From the NCBI RefSeq assembly GCF_003860525.1, contig NZ_CP034161.1:1-64000 (forward strand): DNA of 64,000 nt. Reading direction: 5' to 3'. This document shows, piece by piece, positions 46,537 through 55,074 of this stretch (the stretch's first letter is position 1; each line of letters opens with the position of its first letter). This stretch comes from Epilithonimonas vandammei. Its GTDB lineage: Bacteria > Bacteroidota > Bacteroidia > Flavobacteriales > Weeksellaceae. The translations under genes were made by a program, and so were the position numbers. The notes beneath the pieces were generated by a model. The model did not search any database and was not told the DNA's origin. It worked only from the letters and a program-made list of their open reading frames with translations.

Positions 46537-48822
46537 ATGGAAACACAAAAATTTAGTTACGACAACGGGATAGTCCGCGCCTTTCTAATAGCGACGGTTA
46601 TTTTCGGCTTAGTAGGTTTTTTATTAGGACTTACAGCCGCGTTGTTACTATTTTACCCTGAATTACCGGAATTTTTCCTTGGTACGGATGACCCTACGAT
46701 CAAAACTTTGCGAAGCGAAGGACTTCAAGGTCTTGTCAATTCACAAGGAGCATTTGGTTTTGGGCGTATTAGGATGCTGCATACGAGTGCGGTAATTTTC
46801 GCATTTGTGGGTAACAGCTTTTTCTGCGGATTTTATTACTCAATCCAAAGATTACTCAAGACAAGAATGTGGAGCGACACTTTATCCTGGATTCACTTCT
46901 GGGGATGGCAACTAATGCTGGTGTCTGTCGTAATCACTTTCTTTATGGGTATCAATACTTCAAAGGAATACGCAGAACATGAATGGCCGATTGATATTCT
47001 TATCACTTTAGTGTGGGTTATTTTCGGGATCAATATGTTTGCGACGATTGCAGTAAGGAGAGTTCGACATCTTTATGTAGCGATCTGGTTCTATATCGGA
47101 ACATGGGTTGCGGTCGCAATGCTTCATATTTTTAATAATCTTGAAGTTCCATTATCTTTTACAGGATGGAAGTCTTATTCTGCATATGCTGGTGTAAAAG
47201 ATGCATTAGTACAATGGTGGTATGGACACAATGCAGTAGCATTTTTCCTTACAACACCAGTATTAGGTATGATGTACTACTTTGTACCGAAAGCAGCAGA
47301 CCGACCTGTATTCTCTTACAAACTTTCTATTATACACTTCTGGTCCCTGATATTCGTATATATCTGGGCGGGTCCTCACCATTTGCAGTATACAGCATTA
47401 CCTGCTTGGGCTCAGGCGTTGGGAACAGGATTCTCTATTATGCTGATTGCTCCATCTTGGGGAGGTATGCTTAATGGACTATTAACCTTGAGAGGTGCTT
47501 GGGACAAAGTAAGAGAAAATCCTGTACTAAAATTCTTTGTCGTTGCTATAACTTGTTACGGTATGGCGACTTTTGAAGGTCCACTTTTAGCGACTAAAAC
47601 CGTTAATAAAGTTGGTCACTTTACAGACTGGGTAATTGGTCACGTACACGTAGGTGCGCTGGGATGGAATGGATTTATGGCTTTTGGTATACTATACTAT
47701 CTTGTTCCAGTTTTATGGAGAACGAAACTATGGTCCGTGAAGGCTGCAAACTGGCATTTCTGGTTAGGAACATTGGGAATTATTTTCTATGCCGTTCCTT
47801 TATATATCTCCGGCTTTACTCAAGGTTTGATGTGGAAGCAGTTCAATCCAGATGGAACTTTGGTTTATAAAAACTGGCTAGATACAGTAACAGCTATTTT
47901 ACCATATTTCAAAATGAGATTTGTTGGTGGGCTATTATACTTCGCTGGAGCTTGTATTATGGTTGTAAACCTTGTTGCGACAGCAAGAAAAGGTTCTTTC
48001 CAAAAAGAAGTACCAGTTGAAGCACCAGCTTTAGCCAACGTTAAAAAAGGAAGAAAAGAAGGTGAAACATTCCACCTTTGGCTTGAAAGAACACCGCTTT
48101 ATCTTTCTATATTATCATTCGTAGTGTTAGCAATTGGTGGCGCTCTGGAAATCCTACCGACTATATTTGTTAAAGATAATGTTCCGACAATAACATCTGT
48201 AAAACCTTATTCTCCTCTGGAACTAGAAGGTAGAGACATTTACATTAGAGAAGGATGTAATGCATGCCACTCACAGATGATACGCCCTTTCCGTGATGAA
48301 GTTGTAAGATTCAACGGTAAAAATGGTCAGTATTCCAAAGCAGGTGAGTTTATTTATGACAGACCTTTCCTTTGGGGTTCTAAGAGAACAGGACCAGATC
48401 TTCATAGAGAAGGTGGTGCAAGACCGGATTCTTGGCACTTTAAGCATATGTATAATCCAAGATCAACTTCCGCAGGTTCAATTATGCCGAGATATCCTTG
48501 GTTGATTGAAAATGCACTGGACAGAAGTAAAACCAAAGCTAAATTGGAACTGATGAAAAATTCATTTGATGTTCCATACACAAAAGCTCAGATTGACACT
48601 CTGGATTCTTGGATGGATAATCAGGCTGATAAAATTGTGAAGAATGTATTTTCCGAAGCGAGCGATGTTAAAAAATCTTTTGACGAAACAAAAGCAAATA
48701 AAACAAAAGCTGGCGAGCAATTTGTACCTCTTGAGAAAAGAGAGATTGTAGCATTGATATCTTATCTTCAAAGACTTGGTACCGATATCAAAACAACGGA
48801 AGTAAAAACGGCTAGTAATTAA
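46537..48822 (+). CDS. ccoN: Fused cbb3-type cytochrome c oxidase subunits I and II (CcoNO)
   Basis: Catalytic core of the high-affinity terminal oxidase. The first about 480 residues are CcoN, with twelve or more transmembrane helices and histidines for the hemes and CuB in WWYGHNAV, AGPHHLQYT and GHVHVGALGWNG. From about residue 505 the CcoO part follows, with one membrane helix and the heme c motif CNACH near residue 574, then SQMIRPFRDEVVR and RTGPDLHREGG. N-O fusion (761 residues) is usual in Bacteroidota. Proton-pumping cbb3 oxidase serves microaerobic respiration. Confidence 0.95.
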   Translation: METQKFSYDNGIVRAFLIATVIFGLVGFLLGLTAALLLFYPELPEFFLGTDDPTIKTLRSEGLQGLVNSQGAFGFGRIRMLHTSAVIFAFVGNSFFCGFYYSIQRLLKTRMWSDTLSWIHFWGWQLMLVSVVITFFMGINTSKEYAEHEWPIDILITLVWVIFGINMFATIAVRRVRHLYVAIWFYIGTWVAVAMLHIFNNLEVPLSFTGWKSYSAYAGVKDALVQWWYGHNAVAFFLTTPVLGMMYYFVPKAADRPVFSYKLSIIHFWSLIFVYIWAGPHHLQYTALPAWAQALGTGFSIMLIAPSWGGMLNGLLTLRGAWDKVRENPVLKFFVVAITCYGMATFEGPLLATKTVNKVGHFTDWVIGHVHVGALGWNGFMAFGILYYLVPVLWRTKLWSVKAANWHFWLGTLGIIFYAVPLYISGFTQGLMWKQFNPDGTLVYKNWLDTVTAILPYFKMRFVGGLLYFAGACIMVVNLVATARKGSFQKEVPVEAPALANVKKGRKEGETFHLWLERTPLYLSILSFVVLAIGGALEILPTIFVKDNVPTITSVKPYSPLELEGRDIYIREGCNACHSQMIRPFRDEVVRFNGKNGQYSKAGEFIYDRPFLWGSKRTGPDLHREGGARPDSWHFKHMYNPRSTSAGSIMPRYPWLIENALDRSKTKAKLELMKNSFDVPYTKAQIDTLDSWMDNQADKIVKNVFSEASDVKKSFDETKANKTKAGEQFVPLEKREIVALISYLQRLGTDIKTTEVKTASN

Positions 48823-48833
48823 AATTTAAAACA

Positions 48834-49034
48834 ATGATTCCGCAAAGTTTCAAAGATATCGTCTCCAATGTGGAAAATGCTGGCTTTTTCCAAACTTTAG
48901 CAATGATCATCTTCATACTGTTTTTTTTAGTTGTAGTTTATGTTGTGATCAACAGACCAAAAAAATATTATAAAGAAGAAGAAAATGCGCCTTTGGAAAA
49001 AGATGAAGAGGATGATAATCAAACAACTTTGTAA
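48834..49034 (+). CDS. ccoQ: Cbb3 oxidase small subunit CcoQ
   Basis: A 66-residue single-pass membrane protein (helix TLAMIIFILFFLVVVYVVI) with the CcoQ-typical INRPKKYYKEEE after the helix and an acidic tail. It stabilises CcoNOP. It begins 11 nt after ccoNO and ends 20 nt before ccoP. Confidence 0.88.
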   Translation: MIPQSFKDIVSNVENAGFFQTLAMIIFILFFLVVVYVVINRPKKYYKEEENAPLEKDEEDDNQTTL

Positions 49035-49054
49035 CTTATTAAAGATAATTAATC

Positions 49055-49939
49055 ATGAAAAGAAGAACACCTGTTTACATTAATATTCTAATCGTTTTAG
49101 GATTATTACTTGTAGTATTTTACATGTTTTCACAGACATCAGATTTTCTGACTTCAAAATACTTTTTGGGGACAGCATTAATCAGTGTTATCATTGTTTT
49201 CATTCAGACAGCCATAGGCGATTTGATAGAAAATGAGAAATTCAAGAAGATGACCGATGCAGAAAAGGCTGTTTATCTTAACGATAAAAAAGTTCCTTAT
49301 TTCAAATATCTTTGGAACGGGGCATTCAAAAGTCAGTCTGAAAAAGAAGAAAAAGATATCCTTATTGACCACGGATTTGACGGAATTATGGAGCTTGACA
49401 ATCAGCTTCCTAAATGGTGGTTAGGTCTTTTCTACTTTGGTGTTGCCTATTGTGTTTTATATATCGCTTCATACTTTTTGACGGATTTTGCAAATCCTAT
49501 AAAAGAATACGATCAGGAATATAAAGAACAAATTGCTGCAGTAGATGAATATATGAAAACAGTTCCACAAGCTACGATAGAAACTGCAAAATTCTCTGAA
49601 GATAATGTAGAAGAAGGAAAAGTGATTTTCCAAACCAACTGTGTTACTTGCCATGGGGAAGGAGGAAAAGGTGGCATTGGTCCTAACTTGACAGACAATT
49701 TCTGGATAAACCAACCTGAAAAAACTTTATTCAAAAATGTTTTCTATATGGTAGAAAACGGTAGTACGAATAACCCTACAATGCAGGCCTGGGGTAAAAA
49801 CGGTGTACTGACCGGAAATGATATAGAAAAAGTTTCAGCTTATGTATATCATATCAATCAGGAACAACCTCCTATTACACCAGCCCAAGGTGGAGCCGCT
49901 CCTCAGGGAACTGAAGCGCACTGGGAAAAATCTAACTAA
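49055..49939 (+). CDS. ccoP: Cbb3 oxidase subunit III CcoP, single-heme type
   Basis: A 294-residue membrane-anchored cytochrome c. It has two N-terminal hydrophobic segments, a cytoplasmic loop, a further helix (WWLGLFYFGVAYCVLYIASYF), then the CcoP region QLPKWWLGLFYFG and one cytochrome c domain with CVTCH (about residues 196-200) in TNCVTCHGEGGKGGIGPNL. The proximal methionine is probably in NPTMQAWG. Proteobacterial CcoP has two heme motifs; only one is present here, as is common in flavobacteria. It passes electrons from periplasmic donors to CcoO. Confidence 0.92.
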   Translation: MKRRTPVYINILIVLGLLLVVFYMFSQTSDFLTSKYFLGTALISVIIVFIQTAIGDLIENEKFKKMTDAEKAVYLNDKKVPYFKYLWNGAFKSQSEKEEKDILIDHGFDGIMELDNQLPKWWLGLFYFGVAYCVLYIASYFLTDFANPIKEYDQEYKEQIAAVDEYMKTVPQATIETAKFSEDNVEEGKVIFQTNCVTCHGEGGKGGIGPNLTDNFWINQPEKTLFKNVFYMVENGSTNNPTMQAWGKNGVLTGNDIEKVSAYVYHINQEQPPITPAQGGAAPQGTEAHWEKSN

Positions 49940-49947
49940 AATAATAT

Positions 49948-50038
49948 AAAAAAGAGATTGTCAAGGATATTGTTCCTCTGGAATAATATTTGAAAATTGA
50001 ACTAATAAACATTCGATTTTCACGACAATCTCTTTTTT
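49948..50038 (+). other. Three-way-junction inverted-repeat element between ccoP and ccoG
   Basis: AAAAAAGAGATTGTC (49948-49962) pairs perfectly with GACAATCTCTTTTTT (50024-50038). Inside are two more 10-bp stems: ATATTGTTCC (49967-49976) with GGAATAATAT (49980-49989, loop TCT), and GAAAATTGAA (49992-50001) with TTCGATTTTC (50012-50021, 10-nt loop). Only 2-4 nt join the stems. The closing T run makes it look like a large terminator or attenuator; a small palindromic mobile element is the other reading. Confidence 0.7.
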
Positions 50039-50056
50039 TATCTAATTAATTTAAAA

Positions 50057-51508
50057 ATGAGTACAACAGAAAAAAAATACAACGAAGCGGAAAGCTGGGT
50101 AGTAGAAGCTGAAACATTCAGAGACTCTGTTGGGACAATGGATACTACCGGAAAAAGAAAATGGGTATATCCGCGAAAACCTAAAGGGAAATATACCAAC
50201 TATCGACTTTTAGTAAGTATTCTATTACTAATTATTTATTTTTCTATACCGTTTATAAAAATCAACGGAAATCCTGTTTTATTGATAAATATTATAGAAA
50301 GACAGTTTTATATCTTAGGTCAGCCTTTTTACCCTCAGGATTTCTTTATTCTTGCATTAGGCGCCATCACTTCTCTTGTTTTTATTATTCTTTTTACGGT
50401 AGCTTTCGGAAGAATTTTTTGTGGATGGATATGTCCTCAAACCATTTTTTTAGAAATGATTTTTCGTAAAATCGAATATGCGATAGAAGGTGACAGAAAT
50501 AAACAAATAAGATTAGATAACCAAGCATGGGATTCCGAAAAAATATGGAAGAGGTCGCTTAAATGGTTTTCCTTCATGTTAATATCTCTCATCATTACCC
50601 ATATAATGTTTATGTACATAGTAGGGTATGAAGAAGTATTCAATATTATGCAGCAAGGTCCATTTGAAAAACCAACTAATTTTCTGGTAATGGTTTTGTT
50701 CACTGCTGCCTTTTACTTTGTATTTGCCTGGTTCAGAGAGCAAGTTTGTACAATGGTATGCCCTTATGGCCGTCTGCAAGGTGTATTGATAGACAAAGAA
50801 ACCATCAATGTACTTTATGATTACAAACGTGGAGAAAACCGCTCCAAATGGAAAAAGGGCGAAGATAGAAGAGCTGCAGGAAAAGGCGATTGTATTGACT
50901 GTAAACAATGTGTTGTAGTTTGTCCTACAGGAATTGACATCCGTGATGGCTTACAGATGGAATGTGTTAACTGTACCGCTTGTATTGATGCTTGTGATGA
51001 AGTAATGGTGAAAGTTGGTTTACCAACAGGTCTGATAAGATATGCCTCCGAAAGAGAAATCGAAGAACAGACAAAATTCAAATTTACCACAAGAATGAAA
51101 GCTTATACAGTAGTTTTAGCTTTACTTACTGGATTCTTAGGATTTCTTCTTTATAATAGAGGTGAGATGGAAGCCAAGTTTTTGAAGCAGCCTGGCTCTA
51201 GCTTTTTTATAAGAGATGGTAAAATAACCAATACTTATAACTATACTTTCCTCAATAAATCAAATGAAACCAAAACTGTTATTATCAAGATTATTGAGCC
51301 TAAAAATGGAGAGATTGCTTCCAGTGCTGCCAACAGAATTATATTAAAGCGTGACGCAATGATAAAAGGAACTGTCAATGTGAGCTTCCCAGAAAGTCAG
51401 ATAAAATTATCTAAGCAAAATCTCACACTAGGTGTTTACGATATGAATGGCGAACTTCTAGATTCTTACACCACTTATTTTGAAGGTCCATTCAAATTCC
51501 AATTTTAA
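50057..51508 (+). CDS. ccoG: Cbb3 oxidase accessory protein CcoG
   Basis: A 483-residue membrane ferredoxin-like protein. Five or so transmembrane helices hold the NapH/RdxA-type motifs FCGWICPQTIFLE and VCTMVCPYGRLQG. Then come two 4Fe-4S clusters in CIDCKQCVVVCPTG and CVNCTACIDACDE, and a periplasmic Ig-like domain at the C-terminus. CcoG is reported to reduce Cu(II) for insertion into cbb3 oxidase. It follows the three-way-junction element and precedes ccoH by 6 nt. Confidence 0.94.
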   Translation: MSTTEKKYNEAESWVVEAETFRDSVGTMDTTGKRKWVYPRKPKGKYTNYRLLVSILLLIIYFSIPFIKINGNPVLLINIIERQFYILGQPFYPQDFFILALGAITSLVFIILFTVAFGRIFCGWICPQTIFLEMIFRKIEYAIEGDRNKQIRLDNQAWDSEKIWKRSLKWFSFMLISLIITHIMFMYIVGYEEVFNIMQQGPFEKPTNFLVMVLFTAAFYFVFAWFREQVCTMVCPYGRLQGVLIDKETINVLYDYKRGENRSKWKKGEDRRAAGKGDCIDCKQCVVVCPTGIDIRDGLQMECVNCTACIDACDEVMVKVGLPTGLIRYASEREIEEQTKFKFTTRMKAYTVVLALLTGFLGFLLYNRGEMEAKFLKQPGSSFFIRDGKITNTYNYTFLNKSNETKTVIIKIIEPKNGEIASSAANRIILKRDAMIKGTVNVSFPESQIKLSKQNLTLGVYDMNGELLDSYTTYFEGPFKFQF

Positions 51509-51514
51509 TCAATT

Positions 51515-51964
51515 ATGAAAAAATTACATTGGGGACACGGACTGGCCATAGCTCTAGGATGTTTCATGATATTCATTCTGTTTTTAATTTTTGTATTTCC
51601 CATGGGAAAACAGAATTCAGAAATGATTTCCAACAACTATTATGAAGAGGAACTGGAATATCAAAAAGTAATTGATGCGAAAAAAAATGCAGCGGAACTG
51701 GAGAATCAGCCCACATACCAAGTGACATCTGAAGGAATACAAATCACCTTCCCGAAAGATGCCAAACCAGATGGAAACAAAGCTAATTTTATATTGTTCC
51801 GAACGGATGATTCTAATCTGGATGTGAAAAAAGAAGTTACTATTTCTCAAAACTATTTTATAATTCCGAAAAAAGTAATCACCAAAGGATCCTACACACT
51901 AAAGCTAAAGTGGACGGAAAATAAAATCCCTTATCAGATAGACTACGATATCCTATGGAAATAA
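51515..51964 (+). CDS. ccoH: FixH/CcoH family protein
   Basis: A 149-residue protein with one N-terminal membrane helix (HGLAIALGCFMIFILFLIFVF) and a periplasmic beta domain of about 115 residues, starting NYYEEELEYQKVIDA, which is typical of FixH. In other bacteria CcoH stabilises the cbb3 complex during assembly. Its last codons overlap the start of the TauE/SafE gene by 10 nt. Confidence 0.88.
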   Translation: MKKLHWGHGLAIALGCFMIFILFLIFVFPMGKQNSEMISNNYYEEELEYQKVIDAKKNAAELENQPTYQVTSEGIQITFPKDAKPDGNKANFILFRTDDSNLDVKKEVTISQNYFIIPKKVITKGSYTLKLKWTENKIPYQIDYDILWK

Positions 51965-52692
51965 CTCTCATAATATCAGCAATAGGACTCGGTTTCGCAT
52001 CAGGATTTCACTGTATCGGAATGTGTGGTCCTATTGCTATATCAATGGGACTTACGAAAAATCAGAAGACTAATTTCTATCTACAGAATCTGACTTACCA
52101 ATTCGGAAGGATTTTCACTTACTCACTTTTGGGAGCTGCACTTGGCATTATTGGTCAAAGTTTTGAATTTGCGGGATTCCAGAGCTACTTGAGTATATTG
52201 GTTGGGGTTTTACTGGTCACAATGGCCGTTTTTTCATTTGGCGGAAAAGACTTCGCTTCAAGAATCCCAATGATTTCAAAAGCACTACTTAAAGTTAAAA
52301 TAACCTTGGGTAAGATTCTCCAAAAGCCAGATTATAAATCACGTTTTACCACCGGAATTCTGAACGGTCTTCTTCCTTGCGGAATGGTTTACATGGCGCT
52401 CACAGCATCTCTTGCTGCTGGCGGAATATGGCAAAGTTCTTTTTTTATGTTCCTGTTTGGCATCGGCACTTTTCCATTTATGTTCGCAGTTGTTTTTATC
52501 GGAAATTTTCTTACATCAACTTTACGAGTCAAAATACTGAACATTATTCCGGTTCTGATGATCGGTCTTGGAGCATTATTCATCCTTAGAGGACTGGAGC
52601 TGGGAATACCTTATGTGTCGCCAAAAGCAGAATCATTGAAAGTTAATCACAGTTCAAAAGGATTTCATATGGATCATACTAATTGTCATTAA
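51955..52692 (+). CDS. TauE/SafE (UreH-like) membrane protein of the cbb3 cluster
   Basis: A 245-residue inner-membrane protein with six or more helices and the UreH/DsbD-like motif GFHCIGMCGPIAISMGL, and a second half with GLLPCGMVYMAL. The paired HCxGMCGP and LPCG motifs suggest metal or thiol handling. Members adjacent to cbb3 genes are thought to help copper supply or cytochrome maturation (inference). The C-terminus has a His-rich end (HSSKGFHMDHTNCH) that could bind copper. Overlaps ccoH. Confidence 0.82.
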   Translation: MEITLIISAIGLGFASGFHCIGMCGPIAISMGLTKNQKTNFYLQNLTYQFGRIFTYSLLGAALGIIGQSFEFAGFQSYLSILVGVLLVTMAVFSFGGKDFASRIPMISKALLKVKITLGKILQKPDYKSRFTTGILNGLLPCGMVYMALTASLAAGGIWQSSFFMFLFGIGTFPFMFAVVFIGNFLTSTLRVKILNIIPVLMIGLGALFILRGLELGIPYVSPKAESLKVNHSSKGFHMDHTNCH

Positions 52693-52725
52693 CTAAACAA
52701 TTTTGTGATCAATTTATTATACTGA

Positions 52726-53031
52726 AGCCTACTATCTACCGCTTTTATAAACTATTATTATGAAAAAGAGATTCAAGGTATCTTTAAATCAGGAGAGGAA
52801 ACTAAAGGAGAAGATAAGCAACCAATTGAATCATTGCTTGGGATGATGCAGATTGACTTCAAAAACCAACTTTTATTTGATAATAAAATCAAATCTGTAA
52901 AAGGCCAGCACGACTGGGTCAAAAAAATAAATGATAAAACAATAGAACTAACTATTAATCTTCAGGAAATGATGGATAATAATCATCAGTTCAAAAATAA
53001 AGATGAGATCATTCTTATAGAAACAGAATAA
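52726..53031 (+). pseudogene. Possible remnant of a short unknown gene
   Basis: This is the only part of the 369-bp gap 52693-53061 with coding potential. An open frame from after TGA 52723 to TAA 53031 reads INYYYEKEIQGIFKSGEE, then LGMMQIDFKNQLLFDNKIKS and ends KNKDEIILIETE. It looks protein-like but has no ATG before 52843, so either it starts at ATG 52843/52846 (about 62 residues) or its 5' end has been lost. I recognise no family. Confidence 0.35.
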
Positions 53032-53033
53032 AA

Positions 53034-53057
53034 AAAACCGACACATCTGCCGGTTTT
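53034..53057. terminator. Bidirectional terminator
   Basis: AAAACCG (53034-53040) pairs with CGGTTTT (53051-53057), with A and T runs on the two sides, between the remnant and the convergent DUF6702 gene. Confidence 0.65.
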
Positions 53058-53061
53058 ATTT

Positions 53062-53535
53062 TTAGAAATCGATTTCTGAGGTTTCTTTTCCTTTTTGAAA
53101 ATTCACGGTTCTCAGGATTCCTTTGTAGGTAATGTTCATAATATTAACCTGTTTCGGAAACTGGGAAATAAGGATATTATTTCTAATTCTTAATTTAGAA
53201 ATTTCCGAAACATTAGAAATTTCATAATAGATCCAAACCGATTCACCATTCACCTGACTTCCAGTGAAAGTCAAATTTTTAGGGTTTCCGTTTACAGAAA
53301 TATCAATATTATTATTGATATATTTTTTAAGTTCGGCCTCAAATGCGGCAGTATTTGGGTCAATTTTTACCGCCTGCGAAATATGAGTTGTATTCAGTTT
53401 GGTCGTAAACTTAAGGGTTTTACTTCCATCAATGTAATCCACTTTGGTCATCGAAGAAAAGAAATCAAAATCCTTGAAGCTAAATAAGCTCAATAGCAAA
53501 ACCCCAAGGCTTAAGATAAATATTGATTTTTTCAT
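53062..53535 (-). CDS. DUF6702-like exported protein
   Basis: A 157-residue exported or membrane-anchored protein (hydrophobic N-terminus FILSLGVLLLSLFSF) whose body resembles the flavobacterial DUF6702 family: SMTKVDYIDGSKTLKFTTKL, then NNNIDISVNGNPKNLTFTGS, then ISKLRIRNNILISQF and the C-terminal NITYKGILRTVNFQKGKE. Function is unknown; relatives often sit near M1 peptidases, but not here. It is the last gene of a leftward group with LOG and MurU-like genes. Confidence 0.65.
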   Translation of the reverse strand: MKKSIFILSLGVLLLSLFSFKDFDFFSSMTKVDYIDGSKTLKFTTKLNTTHISQAVKIDPNTAAFEAELKKYINNNIDISVNGNPKNLTFTGSQVNGESVWIYYEISNVSEISKLRIRNNILISQFPKQVNIMNITYKGILRTVNFQKGKETSEIDF

Positions 53536-53593
53536 TTTTTTATGTTTAAGAAACTTGTATTGTTAAAATTTTGGTCAAATTATATGCCATCTC

Positions 53594-54304
53594 TTAGAAA
53601 TTAACACTCACCGAATATTTGTCATAAAATGCTTTGATATGAGCCACCGCATCCTCTGCATTATCCACCACTCTGAAAAGCAAAAGATCTTGCTCGGCAA
53701 TAAGACCTTCTTTCAGTAGCGTATCTTTGAACCAGTCCAGCAAGCCGCTCCAGAATTCGCTTCCCACTAAAACTATCGGGAACTTTCCTATTTTATTGGT
53801 CTGTATAAGCGTCAGTGCTTCCGACAGTTCATCCAGAGTCCCAAAACCGCCAGGCATTACCACAAATCCTTGTGAATACTTAACGAACATCACTTTTCTA
53901 ACGAAAAAGTAATCAAAATTGATATTATAACCTTTATCTACATAAGCATTAAAGTGCTGTTCGAATGGCAGTTCAATATTAAGCCCAATGGATTTCCCTC
54001 TTCCGTTTGCTCCTCTGTTTCCTGCTTCCATAATTCCAGGACCGCCGCCTGTAATTACACCAAAACCAATCTCAGTAATTTTTTGGGCAATCTCTGATGC
54101 CATTTTATAATAATAACTGTCTTCTTTCAGTCTGGCCGATCCAAAAATAGAAACACAAGGCCCTATTTCCGCCATTTTTTCATAGCCGTCTACAAATTCG
54201 GACATAATTTTGAAAACCATCCAGCTGTCCTTGGTGATGGTCTCGTCCCAGGTTTTCTGCCGAAAACTATCGTGCAGTCTTTTTTCTTCGTCTTGTTTTG
54301 TCAT
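53594..54304 (-). CDS. LOG family protein (TIGR00730, Rossmann fold)
   Basis: A 236-residue protein of the lysine-decarboxylase-like/LOG family, which hydrolyses nucleoside 5'-monophosphates to base and ribose 5-phosphate and in some organisms activates cytokinin. The signature GGGPGIMEAGNRGA and the catalytic PGGFGTLDELSEALTLIQ are present. The name lysine decarboxylase should be avoided. The start overlaps the preceding nucleotidyltransferase stop as ATGA, so translation is probably coupled. Confidence 0.87.
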   Translation of the reverse strand: MTKQDEEKRLHDSFRQKTWDETITKDSWMVFKIMSEFVDGYEKMAEIGPCVSIFGSARLKEDSYYYKMASEIAQKITEIGFGVITGGGPGIMEAGNRGANGRGKSIGLNIELPFEQHFNAYVDKGYNINFDYFFVRKVMFVKYSQGFVVMPGGFGTLDELSEALTLIQTNKIGKFPIVLVGSEFWSGLLDWFKDTLLKEGLIAEQDLLLFRVVDNAEDAVAHIKAFYDKYSVSVNF

Positions 54305-55014
54305 CTGAATAATTTTTCCGCTTCGGCAACAGATTCCGGTTTGCCAACATCTATAAGATTTGCCGTGTGCTGATAGCCAATAATAATATCTTCTTTCATC
54401 AGGTCCAAATACTCGTCCACGATGGAGAATTTTCCTGTTCTTGTAATTTTGGTGAATATCTCAGAATTAACACAATGAACGCCACTGAATGCCAGTTCTC
54501 TTAATTTGAAAATACCGCCAACCACTGTTTTTTTGTTTGTGGTAAGGTTTTTCCATCCTTTTAGATACATCTTGTCATTAAACATCAGTTTCCTTGTGCT
54601 GTCTCTGTCCGAAACCGCCAAAGTTACCATACCGCCTTTCAATTCGTGAATATTGATAAAATTGGTAATGTTAAGATCTGTAAGGATATCAACATTCATA
54701 ATCAGGAAAGTTTTCTCGTTTTCCAGGAATCTTTTTGCAAATAACAATCCACCTCCTGTTTCCAGAAGTTCGTCAGATTCATTGGAGATTTCGATATTCG
54801 CCCCAAAATTATCATTCTCTGCAAGAAAAGCTAAAATCTGTCCTCCAAAATGATGTATATTTATGACGAAATCATTGATTCCGTAACCCTGTAGATACTT
54901 TATATTCCTTTCCAGAAGCGGGACACCGTTTACCTGTGCAAGTGCTTTAGGATGATTATCCGTGAATGGTTGTAATCTTGTTCCCATTCCGGCAGCAAAA
55001 ATCATTGCTTTCAT
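54301..55014 (-). CDS. NDP-sugar nucleotidyltransferase, MurU-like
   Basis: A 237-residue nucleotidyltransferase. It has the NTP-binding loop MKAMIFAAGMGTRLQPFTDN with the lysine in HPKALAQVNGVPLL, then INIHHFGGQI, ETGGGLLFAKRFL and the metal aspartate in MNVDILTDLN. Its compact length and sequence resemble MurU (N-acetylmuramate 1-phosphate uridylyltransferase) of the peptidoglycan-recycling route, as opposed to GlmU or RfbA. The neighbour upstream is a RapZ-like domain. Sugar specificity is inferred. Confidence 0.75.
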   Translation of the reverse strand: MKAMIFAAGMGTRLQPFTDNHPKALAQVNGVPLLERNIKYLQGYGINDFVINIHHFGGQILAFLAENDNFGANIEISNESDELLETGGGLLFAKRFLENEKTFLIMNVDILTDLNITNFINIHELKGGMVTLAVSDRDSTRKLMFNDKMYLKGWKNLTTNKKTVVGGIFKLRELAFSGVHCVNSEIFTKITRTGKFSIVDEYLDLMKEDIIIGYQHTANLIDVGKPESVAEAEKLFR

Positions 55015-55018
55015 ACTT

Positions 55019-55074
55019 TATAGATGATATTATGATAATTAATAGATGATTAAATAATTAATGAAAATCAATTA
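55019..55074. repeat. AT-rich degenerate repeat
   Basis: The spacer is a run of near-repeats such as ATAGATGATA, TAATTAATAGATGATTA and ATCAATTATTAATT. It resembles the spacer at 42942-43030 in style and has no gene. Confidence 0.35.
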
